From MGBC120314 sp051880495 (GTDB taxonomy: Bacteria; Bacillota; Clostridia; Lachnospirales; Lachnospiraceae), in the NCBI GenBank assembly GCA_051880495.1, contig JBJEOB010000118.1:60080-124079 (forward strand): 64,000 nt of DNA, read 5' to 3'. Position 1 is the stretch's first letter; the number at the start of each line of letters is the position of its first letter. The notes under the pieces were generated by a model, which saw only the letters and a list, made by a program, of their open reading frames with translations, was not told the origin of the DNA and made no database searches. Below, piece after piece: positions 17,532 to 27,396 of the stretch. The position numbers were made by a program, and so were the translations under genes.

Positions 17532-19688
17532 TTATCTCCCATCAGATAAAATAATTATGTGTTCTGTCATTTTAACCTTTTTGTTAATAACAATACCAAC
17601 CTTGTATGTTCCGGCAGGAACCGCATCCTGTATAAAATAAGTTTCAAAACCCGTAAGTCCAAGTCCGCGTCTTCTGCCATCAGGTGTGGCAACATCGAAC
17701 CTGTACAGTCTTATTGTATTCATTTCAAATGTTTTTCCTGTCGCATCCTGTAACAGAATCTTAGTCTTAATATGGTTATTATTCTTCTTAGACGAATCAT
17801 ACGCCCATCCGCTAAACCTGACTGTGTCTTCCGTCTGTGCCAGATTCTCAATATTAAACACAATGTCATCAGTCTGCTTATACAAATCCGACCTGATTTC
17901 TTTTACTGTAGCAGGTTTTTGTGAATTTCTCGTGTTAAATGAGAAATCGCCCTTATCCGGTGTAAGGTTAGGATTGTAGCATGGGTCATAACCATTTGCA
18001 AACATCGGATGTTTTTCATAGAGCTTTGCCATCTCCCTCTTACGACGCTCTTCCTTTTCGGCCAAAGCATCATCACGCCCTCTGCTTATTGACTCATGAT
18101 GTACAAGTGAAACATCATTTCTAAGTACATTGTAATAACCTGCTTCAACAAGTGAAAAGCATAGGGAAACATCATTATATGCAACCGGCAGTTCTTCATC
18201 AAAACCGCCAATCTCGTTAAACTTCTTCATCGATACCATAAGGCAGGCACCGGTTACCGCAGTAAAATTATAATCAAGAATATTGCGTCCGTAATAGTAA
18301 TTCAGGTGGTCCTCACTTCCATACAGACAATGTCCCGGGCCAATCGGAAGATTGAGTACACCGGCATGCTGAAGTCTGTTTGTTCCGGGATAATACAGCT
18401 TACAGCCTACTGCCCCTGTATACGGTACCATAGCCTGTCCCGTCATTATCTCAAGCCAGCTGCCGTCGGTAACCTCTATATCATCATTCATGAAAAGAAC
18501 ATATTCACCCGAAGCTTCACCCGCTCCGATATTACACATTGCAGAAAAATTGAATGTCATAGGACGGTAAATATATTTACAGTTATATTCTTTAAGCAGT
18601 GCTTCTATTTTTGCCTTATTCTGTTCATTACTTCCATTGTCAACTACAATCACTTCAAAATTCTTATATTCCGTCTTATCAAAAAGACTTGTTATGCACA
18701 TTTTAAGCACATCATAATTGTCCTTTGACAAAATTACAATGCTGACCTTAGGATTTCCCTGCGGCTTATATGTCACCCTGAACTGCCCAACCTCCGGAAG
18801 ATATTTAAGCTCTCCTGAAAGTCCTCTTCTTTCCAATGCTTCAAGCTTAGCCTTTTTAGTAGCTTCCATAACATAAGGCTTGGCTGTTAATGCATTGGCA
18901 GTGGATTCCTTTCTCATTCTCCAGTGATACAAAATCTTAGGCACATGCCCGATATTTCCTGTAACCTCCATAACACGAAGCACAAGATCATAATCCTGTG
19001 AGCCTTCAAAGCCTACCCGAAGACCACCAAGCTTCTCGAGCAGACTCTTTCTGTATACAGACAAATGGCATGTATACATATATGACATAAATGTCTCCGG
19101 AGACCAGTCCGGTTTAAAAAACGGGTCACGTCTTACTTTGCCGTCCTCGCTGATTTTGTCCTCATCTGAATAAATAAAATCATAATCTTTATTTTCATTT
19201 AATTTTTTTGCCATCTCATATAACGCATTAGGCGCATAAAGATCATCGCAGTCACACAAAGCTATAAACTCGCCTTTTGCCGCGTTAATACCGTCGTTTG
19301 TTGCTCTGGAAATATGACCGTTTTCCTTGCGGTAAATAACTGTTATATTATCTTCATTTTCATACTCCGCAAGCACTTTTCTTACGGATTCCATCGTTGA
19401 TGCATCATCTACAAGCACTATCTCGAAGTTTTTATATGTTTGCGACTTAATGGAATCAATACATTCACGAAGCATATTGTCCGCAACATTGTATACGGGC
19501 ACCACTACAGAGAAAAACGGATTGTATGAAAGAGGTTCTGTATACAGAATATTCCTCTCATTTCCTGCAATCCAGTTCTTGTAGATATTACGAATATCCA
19601 TTCTGATTTTTATTTTAAATAAAACGATATCCAGGCCTTCATTTTTAAGCACCCTCAGTGCCTTTTTTACAAGAACAGACATCTGCAT
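17532..19688 (-). CDS. Two-domain family-2 glycosyltransferase
   Basis: 718 residues. About 55 N-terminal residues are followed by a first GT-A domain (FSVVVPVYNVADN, metal site CDCDDLY), a second GT-A domain from about residue 315 (VSIVILSKDNYDV, VVDNGSN, metal site MNDDIEV) and a beta-rich C-terminal region after residue 610. Tandem GT2 proteins in rhamnan and O-antigen loci add two sugars or alternate linkages. GGAGG lies upstream of ATG 19688. It sits between the methyltransferase/kinase-like gene and the initiating transferase, so rhamnose addition is plausible but unproven. Confidence 0.9.
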   Translation of the reverse strand: MQMSVLVKKALRVLKNEGLDIVLFKIKIRMDIRNIYKNWIAGNERNILYTEPLSYNPFFSVVVPVYNVADNMLRECIDSIKSQTYKNFEIVLVDDASTMESVRKVLAEYENEDNITVIYRKENGHISRATNDGINAAKGEFIALCDCDDLYAPNALYEMAKKLNENKDYDFIYSDEDKISEDGKVRRDPFFKPDWSPETFMSYMYTCHLSVYRKSLLEKLGGLRVGFEGSQDYDLVLRVMEVTGNIGHVPKILYHWRMRKESTANALTAKPYVMEATKKAKLEALERRGLSGELKYLPEVGQFRVTYKPQGNPKVSIVILSKDNYDVLKMCITSLFDKTEYKNFEVIVVDNGSNEQNKAKIEALLKEYNCKYIYRPMTFNFSAMCNIGAGEASGEYVLFMNDDIEVTDGSWLEIMTGQAMVPYTGAVGCKLYYPGTNRLQHAGVLNLPIGPGHCLYGSEDHLNYYYGRNILDYNFTAVTGACLMVSMKKFNEIGGFDEELPVAYNDVSLCFSLVEAGYYNVLRNDVSLVHHESISRGRDDALAEKEERRKREMAKLYEKHPMFANGYDPCYNPNLTPDKGDFSFNTRNSQKPATVKEIRSDLYKQTDDIVFNIENLAQTEDTVRFSGWAYDSSKKNNNHIKTKILLQDATGKTFEMNTIRLYRFDVATPDGRRRGLGLTGFETYFIQDAVPAGTYKVGIVINKKVKMTEHIIILSDGR

Positions 19689-19703
19689 AGTTCCTCCCGT
19701 AAT

Positions 19704-21578
19704 CTACGACAATTTCTCAATACACTTCTTTAGTGCCTTAACCGGATGAAATACTATAAGCTTCACCCGTCTCTTAATTGTCGCTCTTTTTTCTGCGTTA
19801 ATTGCCGCAATCATAGCCTTCTGCTCTTCAAGCGTCGGCTCTCTTCTTAGCCTTTCTGCCCTGTAGGCGACATCCGAAACACTGCAGCCGTCACCATTAA
19901 GTATATTACCCATCGGTGCCACCTGCTTTTTGTAATTTGCAGTGTATATATATTTTCTGTTTTCACCATGCACATACTGCTGGAATCTGTCATCCATGGC
20001 TTCAAATATCTTTTTCTTCTGACTGTCAATTCCAAACATTTGAAGGAATTCATCCGAATCGAAAAATCTGCATAAATATGCACGGTTATTTGAATAATAA
20101 TAGAAAAGCGCCCTGTATTTTACGAATTCCTCCGGTATAGGAAAATCAAATACCCATTCATAATCAAGACATACATATCCATTATCAGTCTTTACAAAAT
20201 TATCAAACGTACTGTCAACATTGGCAGCCTTTAATGATTTCATGGACTTAAGCATATTGATATCTTCATCTGAGAAATCACCAAAGACTTCCTTAAAGCC
20301 TTCTGACATTTCAAACTGAACATAGCTCTCGTCCGCAAAGCAGCAGTTTATTTCCAGTGCCTCACTGACTGCCTTTATAAATTTATCTTTGTTGCCGATA
20401 CTCTGATGAAGCCTGTCAGAAAGCCCTTCCCCCGTAATAAACGCGAACCTTACAGTATCCTTATCTTCACTTAAAATATCTATAAGTCCGGCGTTCTTAT
20501 AAAGACCGGTTAAAAGCTTTCTCTTTTCTGAAAGGCTCTTAACATGGCTGCTGCCGCACTCACGTATTGCCTGTTTTTCTACGCATATTGTACCTTCAGT
20601 TTCCACAAATTTAGTAGCAAGCTGAAACTGCGGTTTTCTAAGCTTATTGTATTTGGCATACTGCGTTTTTGATGTTTTTGTATCATCAAAACCTGCAATC
20701 ACCAGAAATGAATTGGCAAATTCCTTAAACAAGCCGTCTTCACAGATTGAGTCAAATGCAAGACCTTCATTAAAAAACTCATATCTGTCCCTGTCATACG
20801 ACACCGAAGCATAACGTAAGCTTCCGACTCCCGGAAGCCTTTCATCCGAATAAATTGTATCCGGCATCTTATAGTCCGGCATAGGATAATAGAACGAAGT
20901 ATCAGAAAAACCTGCTTCTTTAAGCATTGCCTCAAGTCTTCCGCGTGAAAATGTCCTCACGCGGTCAACATTTACATAATTTTCTATGCCATCAAATAAT
21001 TTCCCCGTGTGGTCCTCCGTTGCTCCTGCAAAATACTTAAGACCATATTTATTCTCAATGGCAATCAAAAGCTTTCCGCCCGGCTTAAGGAATGATTTTG
21101 CACGCTCTAACATATCCATGAAAGGATTATCACTGTTGATGTAGCAGATTGAATACTCAAATACACCAATAAGCGTAACGTAATCGAACTTCTCGTCAAG
21201 CCTGATGTCCTCAAAATTGCCAAGCATTACCGTCAGATTATCGTGCTCTTCATTTCTTGTCACATTTATCATCGAACGTCTCTTGGACAACTCTATACAT
21301 ACCACATGGTCAACCTTGCGGCAGAACAGTCCTGTAAGCGCACCACAGCCCGACCCGATTTCAAGCAGTGAGCCCTTCGGGTCAAAGTCGTACCACTCTA
21401 AGATATTTTCTCTTATATCCGAAAGATGGTACAAATGCGGCCATGAATTACCGGTCAGCAATTCATTTTCAATATTATCTTTATTTTTCACAGCATCAAG
21501 AAGTTCATCCTCAACGTCTCCGTCGCTGTACAGGTCCTGACCGCTGTAGTATGTCAGGTTCAGTTTATCTTCTACCAT
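19704..21578 (-). CDS. Methyltransferase / kinase-like fusion, WbdD-like candidate chain terminator
   Basis: 624 residues. The N-terminal class I methyltransferase has the SAM loop LLEIGSGCGALTG at residues 71-83 and continues to about 250. The second half looks like a degenerate protein-kinase/APH-type fold: a lysine in VEKQAI (about 334), a hinge-like FITGEGLSDRL (about 378-388), a catalytic-loop-like DSTFDNF (about 454-460) and a metal-binding-like LDYEW (about 471). A basic amphipathic tail (KRRVKLIVFHPVKALKK) ends the protein. WbdD of E. coli O9a has methyltransferase, kinase and a membrane-binding tail, and caps chains read by Wzt. The adjacent Wzt here also carries a binding domain. 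The methyltransferase call is firm; the kinase activity is inference. Confidence 0.8.
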   Translation of the reverse strand: MVEDKLNLTYYSGQDLYSDGDVEDELLDAVKNKDNIENELLTGNSWPHLYHLSDIRENILEWYDFDPKGSLLEIGSGCGALTGLFCRKVDHVVCIELSKRRSMINVTRNEEHDNLTVMLGNFEDIRLDEKFDYVTLIGVFEYSICYINSDNPFMDMLERAKSFLKPGGKLLIAIENKYGLKYFAGATEDHTGKLFDGIENYVNVDRVRTFSRGRLEAMLKEAGFSDTSFYYPMPDYKMPDTIYSDERLPGVGSLRYASVSYDRDRYEFFNEGLAFDSICEDGLFKEFANSFLVIAGFDDTKTSKTQYAKYNKLRKPQFQLATKFVETEGTICVEKQAIRECGSSHVKSLSEKRKLLTGLYKNAGLIDILSEDKDTVRFAFITGEGLSDRLHQSIGNKDKFIKAVSEALEINCCFADESYVQFEMSEGFKEVFGDFSDEDINMLKSMKSLKAANVDSTFDNFVKTDNGYVCLDYEWVFDFPIPEEFVKYRALFYYYSNNRAYLCRFFDSDEFLQMFGIDSQKKKIFEAMDDRFQQYVHGENRKYIYTANYKKQVAPMGNILNGDGCSVSDVAYRAERLRREPTLEEQKAMIAAINAEKRATIKRRVKLIVFHPVKALKKCIEKLS

Positions 21579-21598
21579 GTCTTATCCCCGTTCTCACG

Positions 21599-22861
21599 TT
21601 ACAATTTTATAGCTTCAACCTTGGAATCCATGTCAAATGCACCCACTGTATCCTGCTCGGATACAATTGTAAGGTTGGCAACATCATATAAACGGTCATA
21701 TACCGTAAATTCTCCGTCTTCATAACCGGTGCAGCCAAAGGACATAAGGTACTCTCCACCCTGGAGCAGAGCCTTTTGTGTAAATGTAATCACATATGTC
21801 TCACCCTTTTTGGCAAGCGGAATCTCAAGCCTCTCAAACATGCTGTTGGTTCCCGTCACCTCGGCTCCCCTGACATTCTTGACTGTAAATGCAAATATCG
21901 GATACTCTATATCCTCCATAAATTCTACCTTCATACGAATCTTGAAAATACTCTTTTTAAGAATCAGGCCTGTTATATTGTCCTGCTCATCAAAGAAACC
22001 AAAATCTACTATCCTCGCCTTACCGCTTCCATACAGGACATTTTCTTCATTAAGGCTTAATTTTGACATCCATGTATCTTCTTTTATCTCAATCCTGTCA
22101 GACTTTTCAGGTTCATTTTCATCATACTGGTGAACGAGTATTTTCTTGTAAATATCAACCATCTCTTTAGGATTGCCCTCTTTAATAACCTTTCCATGGT
22201 CGAGGACAACAACCTTGTCACAGTATTTTACAACACTGCTCATATCATGCGTTACCAAAAGCACCGTCGTTCCGTTTTTCTTTATTTCATCCATCTTCTT
22301 GAAGCATTTGGACTGGAAATAAATATCACCGACACTGAGTGCCTCGTCGACAATCAGTATATCCGGCTCAACATTGATTGCCATTGCAAAGGCAAGCCTT
22401 GCAAACATACCGCTCGAGTACGTTTTAACCGGCTGGTAAATATAATCACCGATTCCCGCAAATTCAATAATCTGAGGAACCTTTTCTTCCATCTGCTCCT
22501 TAGTGTACCCCATCAGAGTACCGTTAAAATAAATATTCTCAAGACCGGTGTATTCCATGTTAAAACCGGCACCGAGCTCAAGGAGTGCAGAAATCTTTCC
22601 GTTAACTTCAATCTGTCCAGCACTCGGAGTCAGAACTCCTGTGATTATTTTAAGCAGTGTTGATTTTCCTGCTCCGTTGGTTCCGATAAGCCCCACTGTT
22701 TCACCCTTGTTTACGGTAAAACTGACATCCGAAAGTGCGTAATATTCCTGATACGTTTTCTTTTTGGTCAGGTGCAGCGCATCCTTAAGTCTGTCGGCTC
22801 TGCCACGATATAATTTATATAATTTTGATATGTGCTCTACACTAATAGCATAATCACTCAT
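21599..22861 (-). CDS. wzt: Polysaccharide ABC transporter ATPase with Wzt-type C-terminal sugar-binding domain
   Basis: 420 residues. The N-terminal ATPase has Walker A GTNGAGKST (60-68), signature YSSGMFARLAFAMA and Walker B DILIVDEALSVGD. From about residue 245 a beta-rich domain follows (GSGKARIVDFGFFDE ... GTNSMFERL), the pattern of Wzt_C modules that bind the capped non-reducing end of an O-antigen before export. Simpler teichoic-acid exporters lack this module or carry a different one. It forms the exporter with the permease encoded eight bases upstream. The domain suggests that export waits for a terminal mark made by the methyltransferase/kinase-like protein. Confidence 0.92.
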   Translation of the reverse strand: MSDYAISVEHISKLYKLYRGRADRLKDALHLTKKKTYQEYYALSDVSFTVNKGETVGLIGTNGAGKSTLLKIITGVLTPSAGQIEVNGKISALLELGAGFNMEYTGLENIYFNGTLMGYTKEQMEEKVPQIIEFAGIGDYIYQPVKTYSSGMFARLAFAMAINVEPDILIVDEALSVGDIYFQSKCFKKMDEIKKNGTTVLLVTHDMSSVVKYCDKVVVLDHGKVIKEGNPKEMVDIYKKILVHQYDENEPEKSDRIEIKEDTWMSKLSLNEENVLYGSGKARIVDFGFFDEQDNITGLILKKSIFKIRMKVEFMEDIEYPIFAFTVKNVRGAEVTGTNSMFERLEIPLAKKGETYVITFTQKALLQGGEYLMSFGCTGYEDGEFTVYDRLYDVANLTIVSEQDTVGAFDMDSKVEAIKL

Positions 22862-22869
22862 AACTTCTC

Positions 22870-23715
22870 CTAAATCACATCAGCAAAATGTGGTCTCAAA
22901 CGTCTGAAAATACTGGTTCCTGCTACAAATAAAAGAATCGTAACCACCCAGAAATAAATTGTCATTTCCGGTCTTTCAAAAAACCATACCTTATTAATCA
23001 TCGCATCCCTGTACCCCATCACGATGTAATACATGGGATTAAGCCTTATTATCTGTGCAATGACGGGATGCTCACCAAGCATCTGTGTATCCTGCCACAT
23101 TATAGGCGTTATCCAGATAAATACCTGCAGAAATATTGTGACTACCTGTGTCAGGTCCTTAAAAAACACAACGATGGCACTTGTAATATACACACAAGCT
23201 GCTGAAAATAACCACAAAGCAATCATGTAATATATTATCTGAACTGCATATACCGTTGGAAAATAGCCAAAGCACGCAAAGACAATAAGCATAAGCAATA
23301 CAAAAAACAGGTGAATAACTGTCGCCGTTACAATCTTTACCACAGGCAGAATGCTTATGTTAAACACTATCTTTTTAACAAGATATGTGTATTCAACAAA
23401 TACATTTGTTCCGGAAGTAAGTATCTCCGAGAACAAAAACCACGGAATCAATCCCGCTATAAGCCATAACACAAACGGATAACCATTTACATCTCCACCT
23501 GCTCCACGCATTCCAAACGTAAATACAAACCAGTACACACAAATCGTTACAATGGGACTTACAAACGCCCACAATATTCCGAAATACGAGCCTGCAAACT
23601 TTTTCTTAAAATCATTTTTGGCAAGCTCCTTAATAAGACCCGTGTTGGTTACTATATCCTGTATTATACTTACTGCCGCTATTTTCTTTTCCTTCTTATC
23701 GGCACTTATAATCAT
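22870..23715 (-). CDS. wzm: ABC-2 type polysaccharide exporter permease
   Basis: 281 residues with six predicted spans. LAKNDFKKKFAGSYFGILW is the cytoplasmic entry helix typical of Wzm/TagG permeases, and NPMYYIVMGYRDA is the conserved segment before the last spans. With the adjacent ATPase it moves a completed lipid-linked polymer across the membrane. I use ATG 23715 because GGAG lies eight bases upstream. A GTG at 23724 would extend it by three residues. Its start lies within the last 20 bases of rfbC, so the genes are translationally coupled. Confidence 0.94.
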   Translation of the reverse strand: MIISADKKEKKIAAVSIIQDIVTNTGLIKELAKNDFKKKFAGSYFGILWAFVSPIVTICVYWFVFTFGMRGAGGDVNGYPFVLWLIAGLIPWFLFSEILTSGTNVFVEYTYLVKKIVFNISILPVVKIVTATVIHLFFVLLMLIVFACFGYFPTVYAVQIIYYMIALWLFSAACVYITSAIVVFFKDLTQVVTIFLQVFIWITPIMWQDTQMLGEHPVIAQIIRLNPMYYIVMGYRDAMINKVWFFERPEMTIYFWVVTILLFVAGTSIFRRLRPHFADVI

Positions 23716-24250
23716 TGATTCCACTCCACTTCTGATCCTTCTCAGAGATTGTAAGTTCTACACCCTCTGGAATTGGCCAATCAATTCCTATCTCAGGATC
23801 ATCCCACTTTATGCCGCCCTCATCATCAGGATGGTAAAAATCTGTACACTTATACGCAAACTCAGCGGTATCTGAAAGCACTACAAAGCCGTGTGCAAAG
23901 TTCTTAGGAATAAAGAACTGCTTTTTATTTTCTGCCGAGAGAATAACCCCATACCATTTACCAAAGGTCTTAGAGCCTTCTCTTAGGTCTACGGCAACAT
24001 CAAAAACTTCACCGCTTACAACGCGCACGAGCTTGTCCTGCGGATAGTTTTTCTGGAAATGAAGTCCCCTTAAAACGCCCTTCTTGGACATTGACTGGTT
24101 ATCCTGTACAAATTCCATATCAATTCCGGCTTCCTTATAATCATTATAATTATAGGTTTCCATGAAATATCCTCTTTCATCGCCGAAAACTGTTGGTTCT
24201 ATTACTTTTAATCCTTCAATTTCACATGTTGTTACTTTAATTTTTCCCAT
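23696..24250 (-). CDS. rfbC: dTDP-4-dehydrorhamnose 3,5-epimerase
   Basis: 184 residues, normal RmlC length. PTVFGDERGYFMETYN and VLRGLHFQ (with the catalytic histidine) are the family signatures; FFIPKNFAHGFVVLSD completes the jelly-roll active site. It is the third step of dTDP-L-rhamnose synthesis. The gene follows rfbB at a 25-base distance and overlaps the permease gene. Confidence 0.97.
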   Translation of the reverse strand: MGKIKVTTCEIEGLKVIEPTVFGDERGYFMETYNYNDYKEAGIDMEFVQDNQSMSKKGVLRGLHFQKNYPQDKLVRVVSGEVFDVAVDLREGSKTFGKWYGVILSAENKKQFFIPKNFAHGFVVLSDTAEFAYKCTDFYHPDDEGGIKWDDPEIGIDWPIPEGVELTISEKDQKWSGINDYKCR

Positions 24251-24275
24251 AACTTATGCCTCTGTTATTATTAAT

Positions 24276-25361
24276 TTATTTGTTTTTATACATTTCTTCA
24301 TAGTATTTCTGATAATCTCCGCTTGTGGCATTTTTCATCCACTCATCATTCTCAAAATACCATTTTATTGTCTTTCTGATTCCGTCCTCAAACATTGTTT
24401 CCGGATACCAGCCGATTTCTGACTTAATCTTATCCGGTGCAATCGCATATCTTCTGTCGTGGCCCTTGCGGTCCGCTACATAGGTAATTAAATCCCTGCT
24501 AACAAGTTCACGGCGTGCATCACCTTCCGGAAGCATTTCCATCAGTGTATCCAGAATAATATTCAAAATCTCTATATTTCTCTTCTCATTATGTCCGCCG
24601 ATATTATATGTTTCATAAAGTCTTCCCTGCTCTAAAACCATATCAATTGCCTTGGCATGGTCTTCCACATAGAGCCAGTCACGGACATTCTTTCCGTCAC
24701 CGTATACCGGCAGTTTTTTGCCGGATAATGCATTGTTTATCATAAGCGGGATAAACTTTTCAGGGAACTGGTACGGGCCGTAATTATTACTGCAGTTGGT
24801 AATGTTCGCCGGAAATTTATAAGTATCCATGTAAGCCTTAACAAGCATATCTGAGGATGCTTTACTTGCAGAATACGGGCTGTGCGGATCATATGGCGTG
24901 GTCTCGTAGAAAAATGCATTGTCATCATCAGGAAGCGAACCATATACCTCATCCGTAGAAACATGCAAAAACTTTTTGTCCGCCTTAAAGCTTCCGTCCG
25001 GAAGTTCCCATGCTGCCTTGGCACAGTTAAGCATTACAGCCGTTCCAAGAACGTTTGTCTGCACAAATACCTCAGGGTTTACGATACTTCTGTCTACATG
25101 ACTCTCTGCTGCAAAATGAACAACCCTGTCGATATCGTTTTCACTAAATATCTTCATAATTGCGTCCTTATCACAGATGTCAGCTTTTATAAATGTGTAA
25201 TTTTCCCTGTTCTCAACATCCTTTAAATTTTCAAGATTACCCGCATAGGTTAAAACATCAACATTAATAATACGGATTTCATTATCATATTTCTTAAACA
25301 TATAGTGGATAAAATTGGAACCGATAAAACCGGCACCACCCGTTACAAGATAAGTTCTCAT
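24276..25361 (-). CDS. rfbB: dTDP-glucose 4,6-dehydratase
   Basis: 361 residues. It has the NAD-binding TGGAGFIGSNF near the N-terminus, HFAAESHVDRS, the catalytic STDEVYGSL and YSASKASSD with the Tyr/Lys pair. It is the second step of dTDP-L-rhamnose synthesis. The length slightly exceeds the usual 340-355 residues because of a longer C-terminus (SGDYQKYYEEMYKNK). Confidence 0.97.
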   Translation of the reverse strand: MRTYLVTGGAGFIGSNFIHYMFKKYDNEIRIINVDVLTYAGNLENLKDVENRENYTFIKADICDKDAIMKIFSENDIDRVVHFAAESHVDRSIVNPEVFVQTNVLGTAVMLNCAKAAWELPDGSFKADKKFLHVSTDEVYGSLPDDDNAFFYETTPYDPHSPYSASKASSDMLVKAYMDTYKFPANITNCSNNYGPYQFPEKFIPLMINNALSGKKLPVYGDGKNVRDWLYVEDHAKAIDMVLEQGRLYETYNIGGHNEKRNIEILNIILDTLMEMLPEGDARRELVSRDLITYVADRKGHDRRYAIAPDKIKSEIGWYPETMFEDGIRKTIKWYFENDEWMKNATSGDYQKYYEEMYKNK

Positions 25362-25373
25362 ATTTTTTCCTTC

Positions 25374-26240
25374 CTAGTTGTCTTTTATTATATCTGACTG
25401 CATATATTCATGAAGTGCCGCTTCCCAGTCTGCCATCACGTAGCCAGTAGTAAGCTTTAACATATAGTTTTCCAATACGGAATATGCCGGTCTTTTGGCA
25501 GGTGTAGGAAACTCGGCTGTAGTGATGTAATTTACCTTGACATCCATGTCTGCCTCTTTAAAAATCTTTACTGCAAAATCTGCCCACGAGCAGCTTCCTT
25601 CACAGGTTCCGTGGAATACCCCGTAATTGTCTGTATTTTCGATTGAATAAATCATTCTTGCAAGCTCCATTGCACTTGTAGGTGTTCCGTACTGGTCTCC
25701 CACAACATTGACCTCTCCATTCTCACGTCCAAGTCGAAGCATCGTCTTTACAAAATTATTGCCATCACCGTAAAGCCATGCCGTTCTTACAATAAAGTAA
25801 CGCGAAGAGAACTGCTTAACAAACTCTTCACCTGCAAGCTTTGTTTTACCGTATGCCCCGCATGGTGCTGTTGCATCAAATTCTGTATATGGTCTGTTTC
25901 CTTCGCCGTCGAAAACATAGTCTGTCGAAACATGAACAATCTTGGCATTGTATTTTGTTGCGGCAATTGCAAGATTTCTAGGTCCGATTGCATTTATCTT
26001 ATATGCATTGTCCCAGTCAGTTTCACATTTATTTACGTTGGTATGTGCCGCGCAATTGATGATAACATCAGGTTTCTCACTTTCTACCATTGCCATTACG
26101 TCGCTGATGCTTGTAATGTCGAGATTACTCACATCTGTATTTAAAATACTTACTTCGCCCGATTTTACATCATTTTCATATATCAGGTTAATTGCCCTTC
26201 CGAGCTGTCCGTTACATCCGGTTACTAATATCTTTCTCAT
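25374..26240 (-). CDS. rfbD: dTDP-4-dehydrorhamnose reductase
   Basis: 288 residues. The cofactor loop is VTGCNGQLGRAI; INCAAHTNVNKCE, VSTDYVFDG and YGKTKLAGE (Tyr/Lys pair) are RmlD hallmarks. It performs the final NAD(P)H-dependent step to dTDP-L-rhamnose. It is preceded by rfbA with a 12-base gap and followed by rfbB. Confidence 0.97.
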   Translation of the reverse strand: MRKILVTGCNGQLGRAINLIYENDVKSGEVSILNTDVSNLDITSISDVMAMVESEKPDVIINCAAHTNVNKCETDWDNAYKINAIGPRNLAIAATKYNAKIVHVSTDYVFDGEGNRPYTEFDATAPCGAYGKTKLAGEEFVKQFSSRYFIVRTAWLYGDGNNFVKTMLRLGRENGEVNVVGDQYGTPTSAMELARMIYSIENTDNYGVFHGTCEGSCSWADFAVKIFKEADMDVKVNYITTAEFPTPAKRPAYSVLENYMLKLTTGYVMADWEAALHEYMQSDIIKDN

Positions 26241-26252
26241 TTTACCGCCTCT

Positions 26253-27122
<870 letters not shown>

Positions 27123-27142
27123 CCTGTATGCCTCCCATTGAT

Positions 27143-27385
27143 TTATGCCTGGTGTTTAATAATACAGTCAATCAGTTCTCCGACATCTGCCAGATTCTGT
27201 ATCTCACTCATTGTGAATTTAATTCTGTACTCTGCCTCTAATTCTGTCATCAGTTCAAGGTGTGTAAGACTGTCCCAGCCGTCCACATCATTTGCAGTTG
27301 AAGCTTCTGTTATGACTGCATCGTCATTATCAAAAACATCCTTTGCTATTTCATTAATCTTCTCCAAATACTCATTTCTTTCCAT
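27143..27385 (-). CDS. Acyl carrier protein paired with the FkbH-like enzyme
   Basis: 80 residues, acidic, with the phosphopantetheine attachment serine at position 39 in GWDSLTHLEL. It is a stand-alone carrier, distinct in context from fatty-acid AcpP because it sits between rfbA and an FkbH-like gene. In the known FkbH systems the HAD enzyme loads a D-1,3-bisphosphoglycerate-derived glyceryl group onto such a carrier. I infer that the carrier presents a glyceryl (or modified) thioester for transfer to the glycan. A phosphopantetheinyl transferase must come from elsewhere in the genome. Confidence 0.92.
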   Translation of the reverse strand: MERNEYLEKINEIAKDVFDNDDAVITEASTANDVDGWDSLTHLELMTELEAEYRIKFTMSEIQNLADVGELIDCIIKHQA

Positions 27386-27396
27386 TATTATGCCTC

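Noticed and set aside
22130..22663. A 177-codon plus-strand frame inside wzt
   Set aside because: It is antisense to the ATPase domain with all its motifs and is not homologous to anything I know.
23716..23724. GTG start for the exporter permease at 23724
   Set aside because: ATG 23715 has a better-spaced GGAG and gives the normal N-terminus.
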